A DNA stretch of 64,000 nt from Azadirachta indica (Eukaryota > Streptophyta > Magnoliopsida > Sapindales > Meliaceae): the NCBI GenBank assembly GCA_022749755.1, contig CM040450.1:3152913-3216912 (forward strand). The letters run 5' to 3'. Below the pieces are notes generated by a model, which did no database searches, was not told the DNA's origin, and saw nothing but the letters and a program-made list of their open reading frames with translations. Made by a program: the position numbers and the translations under genes. This document shows, one piece after another, positions 41,876 through 54,822 of this stretch (positions are counted from its first letter, which is position 1; each line of letters starts with the position of its first letter).

Positions 41876-44800
41876 TCACGTTTGTTGTTCATTGACTCTT
41901 TCCCTTGCTTTACTATAGAGATCAAGTGTATCGGCATGATTGGGATCAAGACAAAGGGCTGCTTCACAGTCTCTGCGGGTGGAAATATTATCACCCATTG
42001 AATCGTGAAACGCTGCTCGGAGATGTAGCAGCTGCAGGTCTGGCTTGAAAGCTATGGCCCTTGAAAGCTCTTTTATAGCCTCGGCTTCTTTGTGATCATC
42101 CATTAGAACTGTTAAGACAAATTTATGTTACGAAGTGCAAGATTTCATAAACAGATAATATATGCTGTTGGAGTTCAATTACTCAAAACTGCACTGTTAA
42201 GAACAATTCAGTTCAAACCCAATAACAAACAATGCACGTCCTTTTTCCCCCAAATTAAAGAACCTTCCTATCTAGGTTCAAATGGAAAAACTCAAGCACA
42301 TGTAATTGACTGCTTAATTTTTAACAAACATCCTTCTCCAACATGTATCAAATCTTAATTAGAATCATGTTTGAAGTTTACAAACCAAGTAAACAAAATC
42401 CTTCTCAAATGCTCAAGTTCTCTAACATTTCACAATAGTAACCAAAAGAAGGATTTATTTGATGTTAGAACTTGGGCAAGCTTTGTTCATAACATACAAC
42501 TTACCATAATACACAAATCAACACCCATCATTCATGAGTGAGTGATTTATCAACATATTAGACTTCTCAATGGCTATAATCAATCATACTAAGAACAATG
42601 CCAGTTAACCAACCAAAACACACAAAGACAGTCTGGGAGGCTTCCCAATCAAATAACATTTATGACATCTTGTTGTCACCACACAAGTCAATAACTTTAC
42701 CTTCTGTTAGCAACTAAGCATTATATAGCTGAATGCATGTGTGTGCGTGAAAACATATGCTGATCAACATATGCTGAATGAATGGTGAAAACATATGCTG
42801 TCATCAATGCTTATAGCCTTCACGGGGAATTGGTCAAATGATGGAAAAACAAAAAAGAAACATGGGTGAGAGGCTTATGTGCTGATCAACTCTTCCAGCT
42901 GGCAGTCTACACCAGCACTCAGAGAAGAATCAGGATGACAGGTCTGCTATAATGATAAAGAAAAGCTCACAGGGAGAAATAGAAACCATTTATAATCAAG
43001 GAACAAAATTCACTACAATATAACATAAGAGCACTATAGAAGAAAAGAAGACACTAAGCAAGCGAAACCATTAACAGGATTTTATACTTATTCCTTAAAT
43101 CTGAGATTTCAAATGCCTACGCCTTTTATTTGAGTAGCAACCAAAAAAATTAAACTCTTTTATATGAAATATATTCACTCTAAAGTGAGGAAACTTAGGA
43201 GGCTCTGAATGACCAAACTGTAAGATAGATCAAAAAAAGCTAAGTTGATCTAATTCCCACTTACAGAACCCTTACTTGATGGCCAAAACATGAGTAAAAC
43301 AGGGGAAAAAGAAAAGTATCAAAAGATGGATCAGGAAATGATCTAATATCTATGGCCTACAGGTTTGGGGTTAAAAAGGCATCGCCATAACTAGATCAAT
43401 TTTCAAAAGCACTGCAGTTGCAACAGCATGTTGGCAGAGCCACAGCAAAATCTCTGTAGTCAACCACTATTTGAAACAATAAGTAAAAAGATCGAAGGAA
43501 CTATAACTACAATCATGAAATTTACCTGCTGCCCTGTATCTGTACGGATATGTCCTCAATGGATCAAGTTGTGTTGCCATACTAAGATCACTCTTTGCCA
43601 TGTCACGGTCACAGTACTCTGAACGCTTCTCATAAGCTGATGCATTGTTCCGGGCCTTCTCTATCAGTTTTGTCATCTCATCATATGCAGCTTTCCGTTG
43701 ATTTTTTAGATGATATACTCGTGCAAGGCCCTGATGTGCACGCGTGTGCTTGATGTTGAGCGCATTCATGTAGCAATCAGCAGCAAGATCCAGCTTTTCA
43801 CAGTCTACATAGACACTACCTAAATTATTCAATGCCTGCAATATGAAAATACCAGCCAAAATAGAAAATATAAGTATATGTACGCATACATGTATATACA
43901 TATGACCACAGAAAACCAAGACAAGTGCAATTGCTTAAAAAAGATACATACTTGTCCTTTACGAAGGCCGTCTGAAGGACATCTAAGAGCTTCCTCTAGA
44001 AGTTGAATAACATATACTGCAGTTTCAGGATCAAAGCTTTGATCTGATAAAGCATATGCTTTAAGGAAAAAGGCTTCAAATGATCTCTGCATGGAAATGG
44101 ATGCTTCAGCCTTAGCCAGTGCTTCTTCACGATGGCCAGTGTCATATAGTATCCATCCTTCATAAACAAGCCTTTCATGCTCGGAAGAAGAATAATTTCT
44201 AGCCAACCGTAGACTACGCATTGCAGCCTTTTGAGAATTTAACCTAAAACATCCAAGGAATGAGACATGATTGGAAAAATATATATAATACTCTTGACAA
44301 ATAACAATTGCACTAAGAGGATAAATTCTTCTTTGTATCTGAGATTGAAAGGATATAATTCAATTACACTTCAATCACTGAAAAGAAATTCCAGAAAGTA
44401 GCATTAGAGTCCATCATGCTCCATGACTGCATACAGTCAATAAAAAGAAAGCAACAAGAGGCAATTAACGCTTATTACTGGAATTTACTTTCTCAGTACA
44501 ATTGCAATAAGATCTTAAAAAGCTATGCCGCATTAATTTTAGGTTAAAGAGTGTTGGTGCAAACAAAACTTGTAACTACAAATGCGTCTTTATATTGACA
44601 AAAGTAAATTTTAGTAGAGCATGGTTAAATGCCAGAGAAAATCAGCAGCAAAAGCTGGCAGTCAATCAAAATATCGATAATAAATTTGTGGAACTTACAA
44701 ACGAAATTTATGCTCACCGTAAAAGAAGGAGAGACTGCCTAAACCGTAGAAGGCTCTTCCCAGGGTCTTTTGTCAACATATGATGCACGACAGCCAGGGA

Positions 44801-46738
44801 GCCAATATCATCAACAGAGGACCATCGATCATACAGCTGCATCCAGCAATCAGCCTGACTGCACTGCTGAACAAGAGGTTGGAGGACCTCTATCAAATGG
44901 TCACCATGCAATTGCCCATAAAACATCATGTAAGTTGGGTCCAAAGTCAGCAGAGCCCGGACATCTCTGAGAGCTCCTTCATAATCCTCCAGGGCAATAG
45001 AAATCCAAGCTCGCAGTTCAAGGCAGTCAGGAGAGACCTTAAAACCAAGTATTCTATTGATCTCTGTGATGGCTGCTTCAAGCTTGTTCTCCTCCACCAA
45101 CATAACAGCTCGATACTTGTAGGGATAAGAGAGAGTTGGATCCAATTCAGTTGCAGAATTCAAATCCATTATCTTTTCCCTCCCAATACAATACAGAGAA
45201 CGTTCCTGATACATCCAGCCAACTGGAGTATAATCAGAAAAGAGCGAGTTCATCAGCTTGTAGGCTGAATACTTGTGCCCACGCTTGAATTTGGTCCTTG
45301 CAACACCAGCCACTGAATAAATATGACCAGCCTCAACTGCTTCCTCAAACCAAATCTGTGCATCTTTATACTCTCCCCTCTCAAGCATCACAACTCCTAA
45401 CTGATGAAATGCAAGCTGTTTCTGCCAACTTTCGGTTGCACACTCCACCAACCTCTCCAAAAGCATCACTGTTGTGTTCGATTTCATGTCCTCCTCCATA
45501 GCAACTTGGCTTAAGAAATAATACAACACAAAAGAAGCATGCCCAACCACAGCCAATCTTTCCCTAGACTCGGCATTGCAAAAGATTCTGGCTACATTAG
45601 GATTCTGCATCGAAGTTGGGAGCTCTCTTAAAAGCACCTGCAAGCAAGCAGCCACAAGCAGATAGGCAGTCTCCTCCAATCCATATTCAATTAATAAGGC
45701 TGCATCTTCAATGTCACAAACCATAGATGCCAGATAAGAATCGCATGCAGATTTCATCTCCTCACAACAGAACCGATTTGCAAAAGAAAGGAGATCCAAA
45801 ACAAGACGTGGATCAAAATCATCTAACCTTTTAATCCTGCTGTATATTTCAGCACCTCTCATTGCTTCCGCTGAAATCCCATTCTGCGAGAAATTTATCT
45901 TCTCCCTTCTGGACTCGATAAAACCACCATATAACATTGTTCTAAAGGGTCTTGATAAAGAGGCAATTTTGCATCGCACACACCGAATCTCATCATCTCC
46001 AATATAAAACGACATATCCCCTTCATCATCAGAAGTCGAACATTCCTCATCTTCCATGGAAATATCATCACGAAACTCCTCTCTAGGCTCCCTTGTACAC
46101 ACACAAGAATCATAAACCGACTCGGGATCATACCCGGATACCAAAGTAGCCTTTGGGCATTCCATATTTCTTCCACAGCAATCCATTGCAGACGTGCCAA
46201 TAAGTTCATCTTCCCTCCTTTCATATCTCAACCATGCAGCCAAAACAATCTTCGTGTGCACATCAACCGCGTGCTGTCTTGCACAGCGAAGGCTCCTCCG
46301 GAACAATTTAGGATCAGACAGCCCCCTAAATACGGCACATTGTTCTAAATACGCTCCTGATTTCTCAAACTGCGGACAATTCTGAATCCTACGGTACAAA
46401 TCAGCTAAAGTCTCAACAAAATCAACAGATTTCAGGCATGGTTCGATCTGGGGCTCGAGTAGATCAGTCATAGGTAGCCCATAAGGGAGAACATCTAATA
46501 CAATAGACGTTTGGCTTGGTGTTTGATGAATTCGACTCGATTTTGATCGAATCGAATTGACTCTCAAATGGTCTTGAAGGTGATGTAACAACTTGTCACC
46601 CACACCACCACTACCGGCGGTCCCTCCGCCGCCACCGCCCGTAGTAGGCGCAGATGTATTAATAGCATAGACCTGAGTTCCTTTACAACCATCTATGAGT
46701 TTTAAACTACGCATTGTTGTGAACAAATTATGCTGCAT
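41876..46738 (-). CDS. ETO1: ETO1: BTB/TPR adaptor controlling ACC synthase turnover
   Basis: ETO1 links type-2 ACC synthases to CUL3 ubiquitin ligase, so it limits ethylene synthesis. Four exons: 46738-44718, 44243-43952, 43835-43526 and 42108-41876. All junctions are GT-AG and the frame closes to 951 residues, the length known for Arabidopsis ETO1. The start MQHNLFTTMRSLKL is the family start. A Gly-rich stretch (32-46) follows, then the conserved QFEKSGAYLEQCAVFRG, a BTB domain (about 241-340, RCVRCKIASLSRPFRTMLY) and a long TPR array to the C-terminus, including ALNNLGSVYVDCEKLDLAADCY and KPDLQLLHLRAAFHDSMG. The third intron is long (about 1.4 kb). The resemblance is closer to ETO1 than to the EOL paralogues, judged by the N-terminus. 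Confidence 0.95.
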
Positions 46739-47609
46739 CTTTTATAAGCAATAATTTGACCACCCAAAATCAAAGCTTTAAACCAAATACCGAAACAAGA
46801 AAACAAAAAAAATAAAAAAAAAAGTGTATAAATGAAAGATATAAATGAAAGATCTGGATGTCTCAGACAATGGAACGAATCAGTAAACCATTACCTCGCG
46901 GCCCTGCAAAACGCCACCGCTTGCTTGATGAAAAAAAAAATACAAGGACGAGAAAGAATTCAACACGGATGTTGATGCAGCTAAATGGAATTATAAAAGA
47001 AAACTAAAAATAACAGCTGTGATTTTCTTTAAATGCATTATTTTCCCGGAAAATGAGAAGAAAAAGAAATTGCTTTTCGTGTAAAAAGTCTAAGAGGGAA
47101 AACAAAAATGTTTTCAAGTTGACGACCAACCAGATTTTTGAGTTGAAGGTGGCCGTTGAAACGGCCACTCTCTCGCTCTCTCCTTTTTAACTCCTGTATA
47201 ATTTTTTTTTTTAAATTTTACGTGTAAATTTTTTATCCAATCTCCCTATCTAAAAAATCTCTGCGCTTCTGTCTCTTTGATTATTAAGGTTAATTATCTC
47301 TGCGTGTCGTGTTTCACTTTTCTCTTTGCCTTTGATTATTGTTATTATAAATATTATTATGTGATGGGCGAGCGCGTGCGGAAAGCGCGTGTGAGAGAGA
47401 TAGTACTTCCGGTAGAAAGGAGAGCCGCTAAAATCTCCCTGCCTGTCTTTCACGCATCCCCCCTCCCAATCTTAGGCCATTTTCACCACTGCTATCTATC
47501 ATTTTCGTACCCGCGTCTATCGCGCCTATCAGTTTAATCTCAGACGCAAGATTTTTCCCTCAGGCGCGTGCGATTCACAACTAAACTAGTATTCTATGTT
47601 TAATTACAG

Positions 47610-47825
47610 GAGAATGCTAATTATTTACTTTTTAAATTAACGTTCCATTATTTTTTATATTTTTTTAATATTTAATTATTTTTTTTTAATATTTAATATT
47701 TTTAATTTTATTATTTTATAAATTAATTAAACTAAAAAATAAAATAAATAAATAATAAATAAATAAAATATTAAAAAAATATAGAGATAATGAAATATTA
47801 ACTAAAAAAGTAGAAAATATTCTTC
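47610..47825. repeat. Foldback (MITE-like) element, copy B
   Basis: An AT-rich palindrome sharing the core ATAAATTAATTAAACTAAAA with copies A and C. Arms of the AATATTTAATT type are inverted around the core. The arms are more eroded than in copy C. Confidence 0.5.
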
Positions 47826-49858
47826 CTTTAATTATCAATCTTATTTTTATTTACTATGTCTTTTTTTTATAAAAACATTAATATATAAAATTTTTATTAA
47901 AAAATATACTTTGTGGCCCATATTTATTACATAAAATTATTTTTTTTTAATTTTTTAAATTGTTATAAAAAAATATACTTTACAAAAGTAACATGTTTAT
48001 TTATAAAATTTACTATTAATCTTCAATAAATTTATATAATTTAAAATTATTAGTTAAAAATAAATTTATAAATTAATTGTTTTACCTCACATAAAAGGTG
48101 AAGAATGTATTTATTGTTTTGTATTTTCTATATATTAAAATAAACATATACTGATATAAACTTATAAATAAATTGATTTTTGCGAAAAAGGTCGGACAGG
48201 TATAATTTTTTTTCGAAAAATTTGAAAAATTAGTATATTATTTTTTTATAAATTATATGAACTAGCTTGATAATAATATAATTATTTTTGAAAAGAAAAT
48301 ACAAATATAGGTAATGTTAATCGATTTAGAGTGCAACTAACTGGTCTAACGGCGCGTGGATGTTTGGATTCTCTGACAGAGAACTAAGTGATCTGGTATG
48401 ACATTTATATAAGAACAAGTCTGCATATGCTCTGATGATGATGATGCACGCAATCAGTGTCTTCCTTATGTCTTGTGGGTCCAGTTCTTCAGTCCCCAAT
48501 TGAGGCTGTCCTTATCTATATACATTTTTGAGCAGTAATATTACTTATTTATTTTTAATTATAATAATGAAAATATAAATATAAAGAGAGAATGCGGATG
48601 ATATTAGTTCATTCGTCGCTGGTTAGATTAGAATAGTCAAGTCAAAAGGAAAGGGATAAAAATGAAAGAACGAGTAAATTGATTAATTAAAATTAATTTT
48701 AATTTAATTAAAGGGCATGGGAGATGACGTGGTGAGAATTAATGGTGGGATGGTAAGAGATGATGGGATGGGAGGAGGCAAATCAATGATTAAGGATAGT
48801 TCTGGAAAGGGGAGTAAGTGCAAGAGTGACGAGTTTGCAGTAGAGGATTTGCCACAATTTTAGGAATTTATGTTATTATTATGAGTTTGCTTTGAATTTA
48901 GTAGCTTACAGCTGCAAAGTGATGTATGACATCTTCAAATTTCAAAGGAGTGACTTAAGGATTTTTCTTTTTAATTCTTTTTTTTTCGTTTTTAAATATT
49001 ACAATAAATAAAATATTATCCAAAAAAATTATGGGTTGAATTAATATAGCATTCGTCATTATTTGAAAGATATTAAAGGTAGATTATATTATATTATTTC
49101 GAAATTCTTGAAGAGAGATAAAATTTCTAAGATTTGAGTGGAATCTTTGTTAAATTTTACCGTTTACGATCTGAATATTGTTTTAAAACATTATAACTTT
49201 TATTGTTTGATATAAAATTGGAATTAAATTAATTTTTAAAAAATTTTATCATAATTTTAGATATTTATTTTGTAATTCATCGATATTTGACAAAAGGGGT
49301 CGTTCATTTTATTTTCTTTTTCTCTTATCAAAATGTTGTGGTATTAAAACCTTGCTAATTTATAGTTCTGTTTTTTTATTAATAAATTTTTATTTTAAAG
49401 ATTTATTTTCCTAATCTTACTGCCATTCTCCGTGAGCTAAAATGTTCACTAAAACCCTGACACACTCAATTTTTTTTCTAAATGAACTCAATGATAACAA
49501 TTAATTTGCCAACAAACATAATTATTTGTGTATAAGGAGAACAAAAAATGAACTTGATTGAGGCCAGGAATACTTAAGCGACAAATAAACTCAATAGAAG
49601 AAAATGAAATAAATGATAACAGAATGAACAATTAATACGAACATAATCTATTATTATGCCCACCTCACATGTGGACGCCCACGCACCGTTACCAACTATA
49701 TAAATCCATAAATATTTATTTTAATTTGATTAATAATTTACAAAGAGTTGAACAAATATCTGGCACTAGATATTGTCCCTATCATAATTTATTATTGTGC
49801 TATATATTAAATGAATGAGCAAAACAAATTATAAAAGATTTAGCAAGCGTTTGGAGGG

Positions 49859-50135
49859 GAGAATGCCCACGGTCCTCGTACTTTTTCAGCCAATATCTCA
49901 TTACTCTCATATATTTTTTATAATATCTTATCACTTTCCTGAATTTCGATTTTATCCTTTAATATTTCTAATATTTTTAATTTTATCATTTGTAAATTAA
50001 TTAAACTAAAAAATAAAATCCAAAAAAAATAAGAATCAGGGGGTGATGGGGGTGATGGGATATTACAAAAAATATAGGGAATAATAAGATATTGGTTATA
50101 AAAACAGGGAGTAATGAGCATTTACACGCATTTTC
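49859..50135. repeat. Foldback (MITE-like) element, copy C
   Basis: The best-preserved copy. The left arm (GAGAATGC, then CAATATCTCATTACTC and ATATTTTTTATAATATCTTATCAC) is mirrored by the right arm (GTGATGGGATATTACAAAAA ... GAATAATAAGATATTGG ... GCATTTTC). The core is GTAAATTAATTAAACTAAAA. Confidence 0.65.
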
Positions 50136-51601
50136 AGTGTTGTCACAAGTACATAACTATTAAATACAAAACTTGTAATTTTCAAATTCATCTGGTGGAC
50201 TTAGACGCAATTTTGGTATGAATAACTGTAATTAATCTTTTATTATGCTTTTAAGAACTTACATTTTTTTTTTTAAAAAAAGGAAAGAAAGATTCACTGT
50301 ATGTAACCTACAGCATGTATATTTGTGTACAGTTAATACTAATTTAACATTGAATTTGTAACATTTATAAAATATATAAATTGTTTTGATAGTATTGATT
50401 AATTTAATCAATAAAATTTATAAGATTAGATTTCGTATATTTTTAAAGTTAAATCACATATTAAAAAAAAAAAGTTCATTTAACTTCATGTAATTTTTTT
50501 TTAAATTTTCAAGATTTGCATTGTCATTAATATTAAAGAAAAAAAACACTCGAATCTAATTCAAATAACGAGGAGTTAGGATCTCTCATTGATGAGAGAC
50601 TTTGCACGGATATTATTTTTATTTTAGACAAGATTTTTATTTTATATGAAGTTTATTATTTATTAACTATGAATTTATTGTATTGGAGAATATCAATTCG
50701 ATTAAGATTTTTAATTTTTAATAAATTTTTAATGTAATATTGGAACGCTGATATATTTAACTTTTAATATTAAAAGAAAAAAATAAGTAAGGTAAACAAG
50801 TTATGGCCGAGGGTGAATATCTGGCGTGTATACAAACAGAGGATATTGTTAATGTTGTGAGGAAGCCGGCAAAAGCTTTGCGGTCCACGTTCAGAAGCCA
50901 CCTACATCTACATAATATTTTGTCAACACGCTCTCTTCTAAAACGCATACGCCAACGTCTACATCTTCTGTAACAACAGTACAGATATCTGATCTGATCT
51001 GAAAAGCAACATGATAAGAACTATTTTTAATTTAATTAAAACATTATTATTATTTTTCCTAATAAAACCAATAATTTTCTGAAAGGCAAAGACTTGGAAG
51101 CTTATCCTATCCATCATCCGAGTCACACAGCAGCACCGCAGCTTTCGTGTCAGTGCACGGATTGTACTCACCACGGAATCCTGTTTCGTTCGTACAAATT
51201 CCTTTTAAGAAATTATTTTTACTGTTATTAATAAATTCTAAATTATATTTATTAATAAACTATATCATATGAAATAAGAAGAAAGATTTTATTCTCAGGC
51301 AATTATTGAAAATTTTGTCTTAGCAATTTTGTTTATATACATTTAAAATGGTGACACAAAGTAATACCATAAAAATTAAAAATAATATTTTTGTTTTAAA
51401 TTTCAACTATTTAATTATGAAAATATAGATAAAAGTTTGTAGCTCAGTTTAAATTAAAAAATATATATAATATTTCCACACATTTCATTAATTATGCGTA
51501 TATCTTTAGTTTCTTTTAGTTTGCTTCTAAATGTTTCCACGTCAAGGATATGCATGCATAAGATATTCTCCTGGACCGGATGCTAAGATGGCCGTTATTT
51601 A

Positions 51602-51648
51602 TGGGCTGGGTTAAAATGGGCTGAATTGTAATAAAAAGCAAACCCTAA
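51602..51648 (+). promoter_or_regulatory. Orphan Site II / telo-box cluster
   Basis: TGGGCT at 51602-51607 and 51617-51622, then AAACCCTAA at 51640-51648. This is the arrangement of plant housekeeping or small-RNA gene promoters, yet no coding frame follows. It may be chance, a relic, or the promoter of an RNA gene. Confidence 0.3.
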
Positions 51649-53101
51649 AAATTTCTAAATACACTCACGTTTATGCAGGGCCTACCTCAATAAAAAGGGG
51701 TATAATATCTAAAGTACACCTAGATTTTCTGAGTACACCCTCTACTTTTTTGTCTTGGGATAAACACCCTTTCATTGAACAAATAAAAAATAAAAGGAAA
51801 GGGGTGTATTTAGGATCTTGCTGTCCGAAATCTTACATTGAGGCCCATACAATAATTTTCGTGGGTGCATTTGCTTACTTGTAAGCAATGTTCAAGCCAT
51901 ACTTACGTCTGTTACATTACTTGTAAGGGCTCTTAAGTAACGGGCGACAATTACAATTAAAATTATTAATTGAGAAATTTAGTCTAATATATTTTGAAAA
52001 TGTTAAGGGGTGAAGTTGCCTATTCTATTATATATAATTAAGAGGACTATATGTTCTTTTTCCTTTACTAAGTTATTATTTAACGCAACTCACAATATCA
52101 CTTGTAAAATAATGTTCATGAATATTATTTTTTGAAATAATGTAAGATCGAAGTTGGACGTTAGAATCTTAGTCGTGTCAAGACTCAAGATGATATTATT
52201 GGAATACTACATATATATGTATTGATAAATAAATAAAATACAAGACAAATTCCTTTGAAGTTTCTTCTGTTTTTAATTCTTTCAGTGACCTAAAAAATTG
52301 ACTTTGAAGAGAATATATACAACACGTACTAAGACTTTGGCACAAATCTAAGCTATAATTTTGCTTACGGAACAGAAAAACTTATAGGTATTGCAAAATA
52401 CAGCAGTCAATTTATGATGGGGAAATATGTATAATAAAAACAAGAGAATCTCTCAATATTATATGACCAAAACTGACACATGTTATGATTATTATTTCTA
52501 TGAAATAATTAGTCTATTATTAAATTAAACACCATAATTTTCTTCGAGGAGGGGAAAAAAAATAAGAAAAAAAATGACAATTTCGTAATGTGGGGGCAAA
52601 GTAAAATTTAAAAAAATTTGGTAATTTAAAACAGCTTTTATTAATAATAATTATATTAAATCTATGGGTACGAATGAAAGTGACCATGATTTCGTGAAGA
52701 GGGAGGAAGAATAATTTAATTCATCTCTCACTAGCAATGATCTACGAATATCTTTCTTGAGATATAGACTTTACGTTTGCAAAAAAATTATATTGTCATA
52801 TATACGATCTTCAATTAACGTATAAAATATATATGGTACGATGATCTAATTAATATATTTGTTTAAATAATTATGATATGCTTATATATACATATATATG
52901 CTCATTTTATGTAAGATTTTTCATTTAAATTAGAATAAATTAAATATTATAAACATAAGTTTGATATCGAAAAGTAGACCAGCCTAACTCGTTCGCAGTA
53001 TTTGTTAATTGCAACAATTGAGTAGATATAAAAAAAAAAAATCTTATCAAGGTGATTTAAGTAATTAATCAAAGTAAAATTCAATGTGTTTATATGTATA
53101 C

Positions 53102-53103
<2 letters not shown>

Positions 53104-53171
<68 letters not shown>
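53104..53171. repeat. (AG)34 microsatellite
   Basis: Sixty-eight bases of perfect AG, the longest simple repeat in the window. It produces a false Leu-Ser repeat frame on the minus strand. Confidence 0.98.
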
Positions 53172-53172
<1 letters not shown>

Positions 53173-54570
53173 ACAGTTGAGTTGAATTGACTGGTCACAC
53201 CTATAATGCAAGCATGGAATAATAAATAGAAAAACGATTAATAATATAATGTCAATAGTTGATATATGGGGTCATTGATTTCATGCTTTGAACTCCAACT
53301 CATTCATCATGTGGACTAAATTTGAAGATCGTGATCATATGATGATCATGATTAAAAATATAGGTAGGAAGCAGATAGGTAAGATGCAGCATTATGTGGG
53401 GTCCCATCTGAGTATGAAAGGGGTGACCAATTTATACCTTCGACGTTTGATTAAATTAATAAATAATATATTAAAATTTTGATATTCTTCCAACCCATGC
53501 ATACGTATTTTGACGTGAAGACAGCTTAATATATAAAATTATTTTACGAAAGAAATAATATTTATATTCATCCCACATACCATCATCTACGTACATATAA
53601 TTATTTTAGACCGACATGAAAATATAAATTAATTCCTGAAATTAACTAAGTAGCGGTGATGACTAAATTTATATATTTTATGTTCTCTTTTTGATAAGAT
53701 TTTGTCATTTATGAAACCAAAAATGAAAAAAAAAATTGAAAAGGGAGAAAAAAAAAAAAAAAGAGAGAAAAGGATTGAGAGACTTCTTAAACGGTGATAA
53801 ATGTGAAGCTTGATTGCTATATGGAGAATGTTATATAATTCATTAAAATTTCTTTGGGAATGTTCGTATACATTTTGATGAAAAAGTTGTATACATAATA
53901 TATGCTCTTCATATTTTTTATTTTAATTGATAATATAATTAATATAAGACACATAATATGCTATTTAATCTCATTCTCGTTTTTATATTTGTATATAAAT
54001 CGATTTAGTAACATACATGTAATATAAGAATTTGTGTGAAAAATATGAATTTTAAAATAGAATCTTAATCCATCCACATATATATATATATATAGACACA
54101 GTCACGCATGTATGAAAAAAAAAATCTAATAATAATAATAATAATATATGATATCTATATATAAATATAATTATTGAGGTCCATGCACTCATTTTATTTT
54201 ATGTCTAGCTAGCTCCTCTTTTCTTTAATTTGTTCCATTAACATTCCTATTAATTAGGTAGGGCAATACACTATTTCTAACCTAAACTCTGGACTCTTAA
54301 TTATTATACTACTAATCTCGGGCTTTTAATTTCGGTTATTATTAATAAAAACCCGATTATCAAAAAAGAAAATGAATGGGCAGAATATTCTTTCTTAGGT
54401 GAAAAAAAAATATAAAATATTCTGCAAGTGATTGCTTGTCACACTGTGAGTGGCAGCGAGTGAACCGCATTGAGTTCCATGAAAACATCAGTCCATCTAC
54501 TTTATTCTAAGCTATCCTTTTCTTATTTTAACTTAATTATTTTAATCTGTCAAAAAAAAAAAACTTAATT

Positions 54571-54603
54571 ATTATAATTATAATTATAATTATAATTATA
54601 ATT
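54571..54603. repeat. (TAATTA)n repeat
   Basis: About five hexamer units of TAATTA. Confidence 0.85.
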
Positions 54604-54766
54604 TGCATGGTTTATTTATTATAGCCACGCCTCTCAATTTTTAAAAAAGTCTAGATGGGAATACTTTCACCAACCAAAATAAAATTAAATTCGTAGCAGT
54701 TGTGAAGCTTCTTTGAAACTTGAATGACTTATTCTCATTAATTAATTAAAAATTGTGTATGATCTA

Positions 54767-54822
54767 CATGCATGCATGCATGTATGTATGTATGTATGTA
54801 TGTATGTATGTATGTATGTGTA
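54767..54822. repeat. (CATG)n(TATG)n microsatellite
   Basis: Three CATG units pass into about ten TATG units. Confidence 0.93.

Noticed and set aside
44780..45268. A 162-codon plus-strand frame
   Set aside because: It is antisense to the large ETO1 exon and has no features of its own.
52947..53198. A minus-strand frame with a Leu-Ser repeat
   Set aside because: It is produced by the GA microsatellite.
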